From positions 762,986 through 826,985 of the forward strand of contig CABFPE010000192.1 in the NCBI GenBank assembly GCA_900660155.1: a stretch of DNA of 64,000 nucleotides, written 5' to 3'. The position numbers and the translations under genes are program-made. The stretch comes from Hofstenia miamia (taxonomy: Eukaryota; Xenacoelomorpha; Acoela; Hofsteniidae). The notes below the pieces were generated by a model that saw nothing but the letters and a program-made list of their open reading frames with translations, had not been told where the DNA came from and ran no database searches. Numbering within the stretch: position 1 is the first letter of the stretch; every line of letters begins with the position of its first letter. Below, piece by piece: positions 11,152-23,586 of the stretch.

Positions 11152-12304
11152 GCAATGAACAAGTAAAGGGTATAAAATAAATATATTTAATTTATGTTTT
11201 TAAATTATACTTGTTGAATTTAAATTTGTGGTATAAACTAATAATATAAATTTTTTCCAATATTTCAAATTATATTACGAATTACTTTACATCCCAAAGT
11301 ATATATCGATGCGTATTAATTCGTAGTCAATTTGTATCGAACATATCATTTCGTCGAATTTGAAAACCTTTTGCAACAACTTGTGAAAGATCAGAATTAT
11401 TTTGTGACAGCTATTGTCGTGGGTTGATAAACGTTTCGGAATGCATTCGACATCAAAGATATTTGGACTGATTCGACTACTAAATTACTGGTCAATGGTT
11501 CAGTATGTGAAACCATTTTAACTTTTATGAACAACTTTCAATTGTTTGTTCTAAAGAGTACTTAGCAAATAAGCTAATTTTAATGAAATGTTAGATTTCT
11601 TTAGTTACTTTCAATTAGCCATCTGGCAAATGATAACTGTCACTAACTTAAATATAATTGAAAATAGTTACAGTTACAGTTAAGTTAGATTTAATATAAT
11701 TTTTTTAGTTTATGTATAAAAATCATTAAATATTCTCAACCTCAGTCGACCTTGTTACTCAAATATTTAGTGCAATTCATCTTTTTAAATTTTCAAGAAA
11801 TACCAACATTTTAGCTGTAAATGATTTAAAATACAAAATTTCCACAAAGCGTTATTTTAACCTTTATATGCATTCAGAAATTAAATTCTCATTCCAAAAT
11901 CATTCCTTATGTCAAGGCCTACTGCATTCACGACCTGGTGATGTGCAGTAATATAAACTAAAATGAGGCCATAAATTCGCGCCGTCGCAGGCCAGAATTT
12001 GATGTAACAAAGCGGCTTTAGGTAACCATGATTTTTGAATCATTTTCCTTTTATTGATAATCGTAAAAACTAAATTTAAATAAATGAAATAAAATGAGGC
12101 AATTGACGATAAACAATCAAGATATAGATCTAATATTGCAAAATATAGATCTAAGCTTTGTATTTTGAGATGCAGTATTTCTAAAAATCTATTGCACTTT
12201 TTTACTTGTGCACACCTCTATTTTTTTCAAACGATTGTAGGACCACAAAAGTCAAGTGATATTGTGATATTCTTTGGTTCGAATGCTTGAACGAAACATT
12301 AGTC
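11151..12304. repeat. 1154-bp direct repeat, copy 1
   Basis: Matches 12538-13691 base for base wherever I compared them (offset 1387). It begins right after a (TA)n tract and ends one base before an N at 12305. No coding content is recognised. Identity with no divergence over non-coding DNA argues for an assembly duplicate rather than an old tandem repeat. Confidence 0.85.
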
Positions 12305-12537
12305 NAGTATTTTAATAAATAGATATTGTTGTTCACATTTTTGAGAAAATACCATTTATTATTATTATTATTATTATTATTAATATTTTTGCACCGCCAC
12401 ATACAAAATTGCTTCATAGCGGTAACAAAAATAAAACAGTTAGGAGAATGCAACCAGAAAAAGATGAGACTTCAACCTCGCTTTAAATACAATTATGGTG
12501 GGAGACATNTATATATATATATATATATATATATATT
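12305..12537. other. N-bounded insert between the two repeat copies
   Basis: A 203-bp unique piece flanked by single Ns at 12305 and 12509, then (TA)n. It contains (TTA)n at about 12355-12379 and a short moderately GC-richer segment. It is probably the end of another contig or the other haplotype placed between overlapping pieces. Confidence 0.65.
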
Positions 12538-13691
12538 GGCAATGAACAAGTAAAGGGTATAAAATAAATATATTTAATTTATGTTTTTAAATTATACTTG
12601 TTGAATTTAAATTTGTGGTATAAACTAATAATATAAATTTTTTCCAATATTTCAAATTATATTACGAATTACTTTACATCCCAAAGTATATATCGATGCG
12701 TATTAATTCGTAGTCAATTTGTATCGAACATATCATTTCGTCGAATTTGAAAACCTTTTGCAACAACTTGTGAAAGATCAGAATTATTTTGTGACAGCTA
12801 TTGTCGTGGGTTGATAAACGTTTCGGAATGCATTCGACATCAAAGATATTTGGACTGATTCGACTACTAAATTACTGGTCAATGGTTCAGTATGTGAAAC
12901 CATTTTAACTTTTATGAACAACTTTCAATTGTTTGTTCTAAAGAGTACTTAGCAAATAAGCTAATTTTAATGAAATGTTAGATTTCTTTAGTTACTTTCA
13001 ATTAGCCATCTGGCAAATGATAACTGTCACTAACTTAAATATAATTGAAAATAGTTACAGTTACAGTTAAGTTAGATTTAATATAATTTTTTTAGTTTAT
13101 GTATAAAAATCATTAAATATTCTCAACCTCAGTCGACCTTGTTACTCAAATATTTAGTGCAATTCATCTTTTTAAATTTTCAAGAAATACCAACATTTTA
13201 GCTGTAAATGATTTAAAATACAAAATTTCCACAAAGCGTTATTTTAACCTTTATATGCATTCAGAAATTAAATTCTCATTCCAAAATCATTCCTTATGTC
13301 AAGGCCTACTGCATTCACGACCTGGTGATGTGCAGTAATATAAACTAAAATGAGGCCATAAATTCGCGCCGTCGCAGGCCAGAATTTGATGTAACAAAGC
13401 GGCTTTAGGTAACCATGATTTTTGAATCATTTTCCTTTTATTGATAATCGTAAAAACTAAATTTAAATAAATGAAATAAAATGAGGCAATTGACGATAAA
13501 CAATCAAGATATAGATCTAATATTGCAAAATATAGATCTAAGCTTTGTATTTTGAGATGCAGTATTTCTAAAAATCTATTGCACTTTTTTACTTGTGCAC
13601 ACCTCTATTTTTTTCAAACGATTGTAGGACCACAAAAGTCAAGTGATATTGTGATATTCTTTGGTTCGAATGCTTGAACGAAACATTAGTC
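12538..13691. repeat. 1154-bp direct repeat, copy 2
   Basis: Second copy of 11151-12304. Past 13691 the sequence continues into unique DNA without an N, so this copy is the one continuous with the right flank, and copy 1 is continuous with the left flank. Confidence 0.85.
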
Positions 13692-15689
13692 AATTCACTA
13701 CATGCAGGAACATTCTATTTCTTTATTCAAATCACCGGGCGTGATTAAATTAAAAAAGACTTGATTGAGTATAAAAATCTAATGCGGCGAGAAAGCTTTT
13801 TTTGCAGGTTTTGCCACTAATTACGCCCCAGGGCAATCAGGTAGCAATTATCGCAATTAAGCTTTGATTGCAATCAATTGCATGTAATTGCAATTTTCAA
13901 AAATAGTCGCGTATGTATCTTGAACAAGATTAGAATCGTTTGTTTATAAAATATGAAAAAAAATCATCGCTTTCGCAATCCAACTAGAAGTGAATTATGC
14001 AGTTTAGATGCAGACGTACTTAGACAAACGTGCAACTGAATAAATAGATGTAAGAGACAATCTTCGTGTTTCCATTCACATGCATCTCATTAAATACAAT
14101 CATTATTTCTCAGACGTTACAGACAATCCTGCAACTAAACGTTTATATCAAGTCAATGTTTATAACTATACGAATATCTGTTTTGATAAGGATAAGTGCA
14201 CGGTTAAATTATGTTTTTTACTGTAATAAATTGGGGAGAGCTATAAGCAATGAATTGCAAGCAGGAATGAATAATAATTTATTGCAATAGTAGTTTCCTA
14301 AAAAATATATTATTGGATGCGATTTTCAAAAATTCATAATTTAAGTCATTGTTATATATTGTTGACTGAGAAAAATAGTTTTGCAAGTGAATTTTTATTC
14401 AATATCACTAGCTATAAACTGATCAATAGTTTTCACGTCACTGAAATCTCAACTTGAGGCCTGAAAAATTTGACAGGTTTAGGCGGCTTCTGTAATCTGA
14501 GTAAAAATATGAACAGAACTAAATTTTCATTTCACAATATTCGATGTCCCCAGGAAAACTCAGAAGAACTATTTTCTATATTGTGATATAATAATTATAA
14601 TAAAAATTTTTGCAGACGAAAAATAATTCTTTGTTACTTTAAATCCTTCAAAATAAATTATGTTATTATACCTATTGCAATAAGTTTCCAATAAATAATT
14701 TATTACCAATCCTGATTGCAAAGTAATTATTTTTTTAATATCAAATGCTCAAATATTTTTTTCTCTAATAACCATTCTGAGACGACAAAGACGATAGCAA
14801 TTGCTATGTAGATTTTCCCTTTGATAAAATTTTTATGTTAAGATATATTTGTAGCTAAAATATTATTACAAATGCAAGAAATACATTAACGAATTGCATT
14901 TGATTTCACGAATTTTTTATCAATAATGTTTGTGAATTCCTGATGGCTTGCTTTTAAACTTTCCATGTGACATACGGAACTCAATTCCATATTTTTGCTC
15001 TTAACTCGTATTTTTATTGTTTATTTAGAAGTTAATTTAGTGTTTAATTTTGCTGATTAAATTATGACGGCCCTCCCTTTGAAGATTTACGCACATTGTG
15101 TCATTGTATATTTACCTCAATGTGGTGTTTCCATAGATTTAATAAACTGTTATTAGCTATTTTGAGTAAATTTGCTTTCGATTTGATTGACACAAAATGC
15201 TTAACAAAATCAATTTTCACAATTCTCCGTTTAGCTGTTTGCCAATTGCCGACGTCATGTTATATAATACTTCATGGTGCATGATTTATAAAGGCTTGCC
15301 TGTTTTTTCTCGAATTTCATCCATAATATATTTTTTATTCAATTGAACTCAATGGGTCAATAAATTCTTCATCAAATAGACTTAGCAATTTCTAAACTTC
15401 CTGCGCCCAAATTTTGTATTTCGATTCTTTCAATCGGTGATTGTAAATCTAAAAAATAGTCTAAAATGTATTAAAAAGATTATAAAAATTCTTCAGTGGC
15501 GTCAAACCTTGTTTTTGAAAGTCAAAATTTTTGCATATAATGTTGGATTTTTTATCTGTTTTTTTAATTTGGTCTTCTTTGTATTATATTTTAAATCTAA
15601 TTGTTACACAATTTTTATAATTTAGGGATGGGATTCGGATAGTGAATTGAATATTCCGGATACCGAATAATATATTGTTCAATTATTAC
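13692..15689. other. AT-rich stretch; nothing recognised
   Basis: Chance ORFs at 14066-14290, 15096-15284 and 15437-15625 have AT-driven composition with Phe, Ile, Leu and Asn. No splice-supported exon or repeat was found. Confidence 0.5.
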
Positions 15690-16400
15690 TAGCGCTTTAA
15701 AAAAACAAAATATGACCTTATTTTTATTACAAAATATGAGGGCATTTAGTTAAATATGTCCTAAAATATGACCATCCGTTTTGCAAATGATTCATTTAAG
15801 CAGTATAAGATGTTTTTCTATTACTTAGAACAAGACATAAAAAAATACAAAAACTCTTACATAATAATAAGCCAATTTTTTAAAGCAACTGCTTCACTAA
15901 ATTATAATAACAGCACATAAATTTCCATATATTATTGTGGTTAAGATTTTTGTCATAGATCAAGAGTTTTCTCAACATAGAGAAGCATCTTTCAACTGCA
16001 GCAAATGCTGCTTGACATTTTCGTTATTTGGCATGCAATTCCAATTAAATGTCCATCCCTTTTCCTTTCACTATAGCAGTGAAACCGATATTTTTAAATC
16101 GTGACTTGATATAGACAATTATTTCACAAGTATCATTTCCAAGATCAAGGATAGGAGTAATAACATCTGGTGGAACTTCAACTCGGTAAAAAAATTGAAC
16201 AACTTTGATTTTTTATGATAGCAGCCTTAATTGAAGCAATTAGATTGTCAACCTTCATATATTTTGACCTAAAACACGTGGCAATTGATATTAATTCAAA
16301 TGATTTAAAGCAGTCACAATCCAGCACAAATTTTTAAATTATTTTCTTCATTTAATGAAACTATGCCAAAATACGACTTTTATAACATTTCAGACACAAA
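15690..16400 (-). pseudogene. hAT transposase fossil (C-terminal dimerisation region)
   Basis: On the minus strand the translation contains AAFAAVERCFSMLRKLLIYD, matching the AxERxFSxL signature of the hAT C-terminal dimerisation domain, followed by KNLNHNNIWKFMCCYYN. Upstream (higher coordinates) and in other frames are PPDVITPILDLGNDTCEIIV and GWTFNWNCMPNNENVKQ, which look like further pieces of the same protein broken by frameshifts. The catalytic core is not seen. Terminal repeats were not resolved; GCGCTT near 15690 may be one end. Confidence 0.5.
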
Positions 16401-16413
16401 TTTTTTTTTTTTA

Positions 16414-16513
16414 AAAAAATATATAACTTTTATTACTTTATAATTTCCCATTTAACTGCAAACAAAAAATATATAACTTTTATTACTTTATAATTTCCCA
16501 TTTAACTGCAAAC
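16414..16513. repeat. 50-bp unit repeated twice in tandem
   Basis: Units 16414-16463 and 16464-16513 look identical (ATATAACTTTTATTACTTTA core ending in ACTGCAAAC). No N is present, so this is probably a true recent tandem duplication. Confidence 0.85.
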
Positions 16514-16689
16514 CTGGTCTGAAAACCATCTAATTTTAAGTAGACTGCAAAATAGACCAACAGAAAAAATATGAATTTTATCACTTTTGGTTGGCTAATT
16601 ATCAATAAAGAACTACTTCACTTCTCAATTAATATCGACCTCTTACGAATGTTATTATAATTTAGTAAAGCAATTGCTTTAAAAAAATA

Positions 16690-16942
16690 AGCGCTTGTGA
16701 TATTTTTGAACAAACCATCATTGATTTAAAATACATTCTTTAATGGGGTTTTTCATATTTTGAATATCTTTGTTAATTCATGAGTTATGAGCGCTTGTGA
16801 TATTTTTGAAGAAACCATGATTGGTTTAAAATATATTCCTGAGCAATTTAAGGTTTATAATTGCTAAAGAATAATTTCTGCTTGAAATGATTAGATGTTT
16901 TATGGATATTTATTAGTAAACGTGTGCAAATGTAATATTGAA
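16690..16942. repeat. Local repeat related to the 17.7-18.7 kb block
   Basis: GCGCTTGTGATATTTTTGAA occurs at 16690 and again near 16790 with changes. From about 16838 to 16940 the sequence also matches 17745-17859 and 18613-18727 (CCTGAGCAATTTAAGG through GTAAACGTGTGCAAATG). This copy differs more than the other two, so it is an older duplication. Confidence 0.7.
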
Positions 16943-17456
16943 CATTTCTACTTATAATAATACTAGTAAGTACATGTTTATGAATCAACACAAAATGACA
17001 ATTTCCATGACGTCACTTCAACACCCTCGTCAATATCCACGACCTGGCAGGGGGTCCCCTCTCAACCAATCAGAAAAAGTGTGATCTCCTACCCCTCTAC
17101 TACTACCGACTTTGTTGGTTTTGATTTGTATATAGTAATAGACATTCATTAATTAGAGTCTACAAGAAACTATGAATCACATCGGCGCATATATTTCTCA
17201 ATTTTTGCCAAGTTTTTTTGGCCAATTCTCTATAGTCTTTCTGTATAATAATTTATTTTTTTCAGAATTTGACATCAACATTTCAGAAGTTTTGTGTAAA
17301 TGTTTGTGAAAATTCGTAAACATTGCAAAACTTTTGATTTTAATTCTTTGTTAGACATTTGCATAAATAATGTGTTAATAGGATTTATTGCAGTGAGTTC
17401 GAAAATAGGGGCAAAATGAATACTAAATGCCTGATAAAAAAATTCAAGTAATATTT
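16943..17456. other. Unique spacer with a GC-richer patch
   Basis: A patch at about 17010-17110 is GC-richer (includes GGCAGGGGGTCCCCTC), perhaps a worn element end. No partner end was found and no gene is seen. Confidence 0.4.
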
Positions 17457-18144
17457 GATTTCACAACACAATTAAAGGATTACATATTATGTGAAAAATC
17501 ACAAAATTAATCTCCTATGAATAGTGTTCTACAAGCCTATTTGGAAATTGGCATTTCGGTGGTTAATTTGCACCCATGCAGTGGTGAAAATTTCGTAAAA
17601 ATTGCATTGCAGTACCTGATGCACTTAAAAGCTAGTTTTGAAGAAAATTTCGATATATTAAAACTATGCTGTGGTTTTTCCAGATTGTGGATATCTTTAT
17701 TTGAGCGGTTGAGATATTTTTGAAGAAACCATCATTGATTTAACATATATTCCTGAGCAATTTAAGGTTTATAATTGCTAAAGAATAATTTCTGCTTGAA
17801 ATGATTAGATGTTTTATGGATATTTATTAGTAAACGTGTGCAAATGTAATATTGAATAAAAACTTGGATTTTTTCAAGAGACTCTCCTTGCCTAATGTTC
17901 TAGCGATCAGGATTTCTGAGGCAAAGGGGTGCAAATACTAATAGTAATGGTTCATTTTATGTAGATAGACCATCCAAACTCATTGATGTTCTCTGTGCGC
18001 AAAGCTGTGCTTGCAGCGATGTTGGCTCCAGGGGATGGAGAATTCGCGCAAAGACACGCCTTAATGGGACTGTGACGTTGGGTGGTTTTAGAACGTAGGT
18101 AAAAGAAGAATCACTATTTTATCCTGTAATGCTTCTGATTTTGC
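17457..18144. repeat. Direct repeat copy 1, carrying a 49-bp insertion
   Basis: Positions 17457-18004 equal 18325-18872, and 18054-18144 equal 18873-18963. Between them this copy holds a 49-bp insert (18005-18053) flanked by GCGCAAAG direct repeats. An N at 18145 ends the copy. The 68-codon ORF at 17517-17723 recurs unchanged in copy 2 only because the block is duplicated; I do not call it a gene. Confidence 0.85.
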
Positions 18145-18145
18145 N

Positions 18146-18323
18146 GTAAACGTGTGCAAATGTAATATTGAATAAAAACTTGGATTTTTTCAAGAGACTC
18201 TCCTTGCCTAATGTTCTAGCGATCAGGATTTCTGAGGCAAAGGGGTGCAAATACTAATAGTAATGGTTCATTTTATGTAGATAGACCATCCAAACTCATT
18301 GATGTTCTCTGTGCGCAAAGACA
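18146..18323. repeat. Third partial copy between two Ns
   Basis: Matches 18698-18875, the allele lacking the 49-bp insertion, and is flanked by Ns at 18145 and 18324. This looks like a short contig wedged between two haplotype copies. Confidence 0.8.
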
Positions 18324-18324
18324 N

Positions 18325-18963
18325 GATTTCACAACACAATTAAAGGATTACATATTATGTGAAAAATCACAAAATTAATCTCCTATGAATAGTGTTCTAC
18401 AAGCCTATTTGGAAATTGGCATTTCGGTGGTTAATTTGCACCCATGCAGTGGTGAAAATTTCGTAAAAATTGCATTGCAGTACCTGATGCACTTAAAAGC
18501 TAGTTTTGAAGAAAATTTCGATATATTAAAACTATGCTGTGGTTTTTCCAGATTGTGGATATCTTTATTTGAGCGGTTGAGATATTTTTGAAGAAACCAT
18601 CATTGATTTAACATATATTCCTGAGCAATTTAAGGTTTATAATTGCTAAAGAATAATTTCTGCTTGAAATGATTAGATGTTTTATGGATATTTATTAGTA
18701 AACGTGTGCAAATGTAATATTGAATAAAAACTTGGATTTTTTCAAGAGACTCTCCTTGCCTAATGTTCTAGCGATCAGGATTTCTGAGGCAAAGGGGTGC
18801 AAATACTAATAGTAATGGTTCATTTTATGTAGATAGACCATCCAAACTCATTGATGTTCTCTGTGCGCAAAGACACGCCTTAATGGGACTGTGACGTTGG
18901 GTGGTTTTAGAACGTAGGTAAAAGAAGAATCACTATTTTATCCTGTAATGCTTCTGATTTTGC
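18325..18963. repeat. Direct repeat copy 2, without the insertion
   Basis: Begins after the N at 18324 and runs without interruption into unique sequence at 18964. Together with copy 1 it looks like the two alleles of one locus placed in tandem. Confidence 0.85.
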
Positions 18964-21867
18964 ATATCTTTAGTAGTTGCTAAGTTATGAGTATTTATAT
19001 TTTTTTATGAAAGCATTAAAAGTTTTAAATATTTTTAAGCAGGTTAGAGTTAAGACATTTTTTCATAAAATATAAAAATCTAACCATCCGGTTACAAAGG
19101 GTTTGAGAATACAACTCTGCTTATACATATTCAATTCTACTAACTATAACAAAATTCACATGAAATTTTCTTCAAGCTTCTAGCTTCGCTGATTTTTAAG
19201 GGTTTAACACCACTGCATGTCCTGTCGCTGTCTGCACATTCAATATTTTTTGCGCTTTGCACGTATAATTTCTTATATTTATGTAGAAAATGGAAACAAT
19301 ACTCCAATAGATTACTTCTATTTTTGTATTTTTTTAACTAATTTTACATTTCTTTTTAAAAAAATTGTAAATGATTTGAAATTGTTCTGTAATCAGAATG
19401 TGCGTGACGTGTGGTTTTTCTTAAATTTAAAATATTGTTGCAGCAAGCGTTATGTTATTTGATTCAACTACCACATTAAATGCATGCATGCTTTTTATTT
19501 TTTTAAATTTTTGCTTTTAAATCCTCACTCCCTTATTTAGCTTATTTGAGAAGAACAGAATTTCAATTTGACAAATGAAAAATACTAGCAGAAATGAATT
19601 TTTTGCATTGGATTATTTTAGTGTTTTAGAACGCTCATCATCTTCGTTTAGTTATTCTTGGGTAGAGTGAGTGATTTGCAGATGGTGTTTAAATTTACTA
19701 ATTCAGTTAACTCACTGCGATGTGCATGGAGCATTGTATATTGATCTGGACATGCAGGCAGGGCTGTGTCAGGTCATATTTTTCTAACACAACCCAAATC
19801 GAAGTTGTTAAAATATGACCGAACTATGCAGTGCAGAAATTTATGAGACAATATCTTTGATGGCTGTCAACTCACTTGATATATTGAACGCTGAAAAATA
19901 GTTTTTCATGTATACTACGTCTAACCGGAGAAATAACAATTTGGCGGTCATAACATACTTTAAGGTGAACAATAACCTCATGCTACATACTCAATCAATA
20001 TTATAAACTGATGAACTCGACCATTTTTTGGAAAACTTAACGAATTCCGACCATTAGTCTTTCTCAAAGATTTAACTCAACCCAACCTATGTCTCGACCT
20101 AACCTAAATGCAGCGTTGACCACATTTTTGCTCATAATCTTTTGTTTAGGTAAATTACACAGTTTTTTTAACAAAATGGTAGAATGGCTACAATAAAGTC
20201 TGCATAAATACTATATCTCAACCTTAATGTTTGAAATTATGACATATTCCTTCGCATTGCTATAGTAATGAAGTACCTTTCAAGTAATTCTAAAATTTAT
20301 TAATTCAATTATTTTATAATTGCCATTCCCAGTTGTTCTTTACTATGGATTTTCTGAAGAGAAACCGAAACGTATTTAAAACTATTCGTTTTTCAATTAA
20401 AGACTTGTTTGTTTTTACATTTACGTACCATGGAAACCAGAGATATTTTCACATTCATTCCTCAAATTGTATGTCATTTAATCAATTTGCTCAACAAATT
20501 TTCATAAAATAACTCTTTTTTTGAGTAAATCCTTATTGGTTCCGGTGCAACTTGCTGTTACAGAGTAATGTAGCATGACTTCTCATGTGTGTAATATTTG
20601 GTAAACAATATAGTTCCTCGGTGTATATTTACCTAATTATGTGCTGTTATATCGCCTTCTGAATTAAGCCCCTTTGATTGGTCTATCAGAATTACTAAAT
20701 ATTCCCTAAATCATGCACTTGTTATTCTGTTATTATCTTTTGAAAAAACCTCTGAAATGTTTCATTGTCTAAATTATGATGAATATTGGGAGTTTCATAA
20801 AAGGCTTTGCTTCTCTTCTTTAGTTAATTTTTAGTAAATTTCAATGTTGAAAGTATATGATTTCATTTCTTTTATTACTTGAAGTAGGAGGATGTGATGC
20901 CATAATATTTTAGCTTGTTTAACACTAATTATTATCATCAACCAAAATTTTAAATTTAGAGAGAAATGAAATTTATAATTGCACAATACCTGAAATGAAA
21001 TGTGTTCCACTATTTGATTTTTTAATTAAATTGCATTTTTCAATTGAGAAGGCTTTGTTTGTAAATTTCACAGCTCTATTTATTCATTAGAGGATATTGA
21101 TTTGTTTAGCTTATGATGATATGTTGATTGATTGATTCGGCTGTTGTTTGAATTGAGACGGTCGGTACATAAAAGCCTTCAAAGCAGATGTAATGGTAAA
21201 CAACAATACCTGCCAACAGCTCATCATTTCAAAGCAGTATCGTTCAATATAACGACGGCTTCCATTGCCGCGAATTTGATTTCCAATTACTCCTTTCATT
21301 ACTATTTTAATTGGTTGGATTATTATATCCTTAATATAAACTATAACTCACGCATATAATCAGATCAGAGATGCTCCCATCCAATATTCAATATATTTTT
21401 TGTAAAAATAAATGCTGTATTTTACCACTTGGAAATGCACATTGAACTATTTTCTTAACCAATATATTTCCATCAATAGAAAAATTAGGGAGACTGACGG
21501 TAAGAACAAATGCTTAAATTTATTAAAGGAGATTTCTAAATTCAGCCAGTTGAAATCCAATATTTTCCGTTTTTATTTCAAATCAATATATTGGCTGTCT
21601 TTTCAAGTTATTCTTCTAAGCAATATCTTTTTTATTTTTTAATAAAAATATTACTTTTTTTCTAATATGTTAAACGCAATATTTTTGCAAACAAAAGTTT
21701 GAAATTTTTAAAAAATACTCCAAACAAACTATTTAATTGAGGAGTGTTAAACTAACTTTTACATAGCTCACGTGGTAAAAAGTTAGTATACTGAAAATGA
21801 TAATGGAAGATTAAAATATCAAACAATCTATTGTAAAGAACCTAAATGACAGGCTAAAACCTCTATT
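18964..21867. other. AT-rich stretch; no gene recognised
   Basis: A hAT-like start CAGGGCTGTG with an inverted GGTCATATTTTT/AAAATATGACC pair lies at about 19758-19822, but no partner end was found. The AAAATATGACC word also recurs near the hAT fossil at 15.7 kb. The remainder shows no supported exon or repeat. Confidence 0.45.
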
Positions 21868-22644
21868 CAGAAGTGCCGATTACGGTATAGTATCATACCA
21901 TTATGTACCATATTATGGATACCATAATGGTATGGTAGAAAAAAAATTATGACCATTATGGAAGTCCATAAATTTATTGTTACATATACAGAATTTATAA
22001 TTAGTTTCAATTAAATTGTTAAATTTGATGTCATAAAATGATTGAATGGGTATAATTATTCATTTTATAAATATTTTGAACCAAAAACATTTTGAGAAGA
22101 TAAAAACTTTTTTAAAAGTGTTGCAACAAAAGTTTAGTAAGCAGTTTCAGCAGATTGTAAACAAATAATAAAGATGAAGTTGTCACTTATTTGTAATAGT
22201 GGATTGCAAACAAATACTGACGATCAGTTTGTTTCAAAATTTATAATGGTTGCGGATAACAATGCACGTTGTATTCGAAAACAAATAAAAAATAATTGGT
22301 TTATTAGTTTATTTTAAAATTTCTTTATGAATATTTCAAAATTGTTCTGCGACCTAGTCAATTGCTTGTGCCTTGAGGTATCACTACAATTTCATATTAC
22401 ACAAAAATGGTTGCAGCTTGCAATTTGTATTTATGCATTAAATATTAGAAATCACTCTATTTAATTGGTATTACGGATTACCACATGTTTTCTACGTATA
22501 TTTCACCGTCATTCTCCATATTTTACATAATGGCAATTATGGCCATAATGTATGGACGAAATTTAAAATATGGCCATTGTGGATGGCTAAAAAATTTCGC
22601 CTTCCCATATATGATCATACTATAAAGTATAAACAACACCCCTG
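21868..22644. mobile_element. Non-autonomous hAT-like MITE, 777 bp
   Basis: Left end CAGAAGTGCCGATTACGGTA and right end (reverse complement) CAGGGGTGTTGTTTATACTT begin alike and then share TATAGTAT, giving diverged inverted termini. Flanks CCTCTATT and TGTCTATT match at 6 of 8 bases, the 8-bp target-site duplication expected for hAT. The interior repeats ATGGCCATAAT-like words near both ends and has no transposase. Confidence 0.55.
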
Positions 22645-22652
22645 TGTCTATT

Positions 22653-23586
22653 GCACATATCGCCTATCTCAATGGGTTAAGGAGCATGCAGAACGGCTAT
22701 TAATGAACATTTGAAGCGCACCATGTGGGCCATATCGTAAAAGGAACAATGAATTCAGAAAGGCATGAATCAAATGTATTGCTGCAAAGGGCTGTGAGAC
22801 AAGAAAAACCGCTTAATTCACCAAGAGGTAAGTGCCTTCCAAGTTAAGAGTATCAATTTCTTGCTCTGTTCGCCATGCTCTTCATTCCACAACCCCATTC
22901 AATATATGTGGGACATCATCAAGAAACGTTTGAATTTGGTATACAAAAACAAGGAAGATTTGATTGGATATCTCATATCTGTGTGACATTGTGCTCTAAA
23001 ATCAATATGATGTGCAGTAAATTGATTAAATTAATGCTGCAGTTGTCGCCAAAATTATTCAAAGCAAGTTGTGAACATTTTGTTAGTTCAAGACAGACGC
23101 TAGTAATTAAAAGTAGATTAAAATCTATTGTGTAACTTCATTACAATTATATATATAAATGCACCGACAGGTTTTCATGGTAAACCTGAGAACGCAGCAT
23201 GACATGCGACCGTGTGATTACATGGTAACAACCAATCACCAACACATTTTATATTATATTAAATTTTTTTGCTAATATAGCATTGTCTTTAACAATAATT
23301 TCTTCACTAGAAGTAAAAAATAAACGATGTATCATGTGTCAACGTTTTAGATGCCAATACTAATTCTGATAACTTCGAATGAATTGCTTCACGTCCAAGA
23401 AATGATAGAACTCGAGAACGAAGATTTTTAAGTGACTTTTAAGTAATTTATAAATATTCCGATTTTTATTTTGCTATTTTGTGCGACGCATGTAACTATT
23501 CTATCTTTACCAAGTTATTATTTTTCTATTTTGCAGCTTTTATCAAACTGAAAGCATCAATAAATACTTTTATTTCAAGTTTTATA
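22653..23586 (+). pseudogene. Possible Tc1-like transposase tail, then AT-rich DNA
   Basis: At 22887-22985 the plus strand reads HNPIQYMWDIIKKRLNL then VYKNKEDLIGYLI, matching the NPIENxWDxIKxRL end of Tc1-type transposases, with the catalytic Glu position occupied by Gln. The rest of the protein is not recognisable and no terminal repeats were found. From about 23140 onward I see nothing. Confidence 0.4.

Noticed and set aside
17517-18591. Two identical 68-codon ORFs (MNSVLQAYLEIGIS...)
   Set aside because: They recur only because the surrounding non-coding block is duplicated at N-marked joins; no splice signals, family features or coding-type composition.
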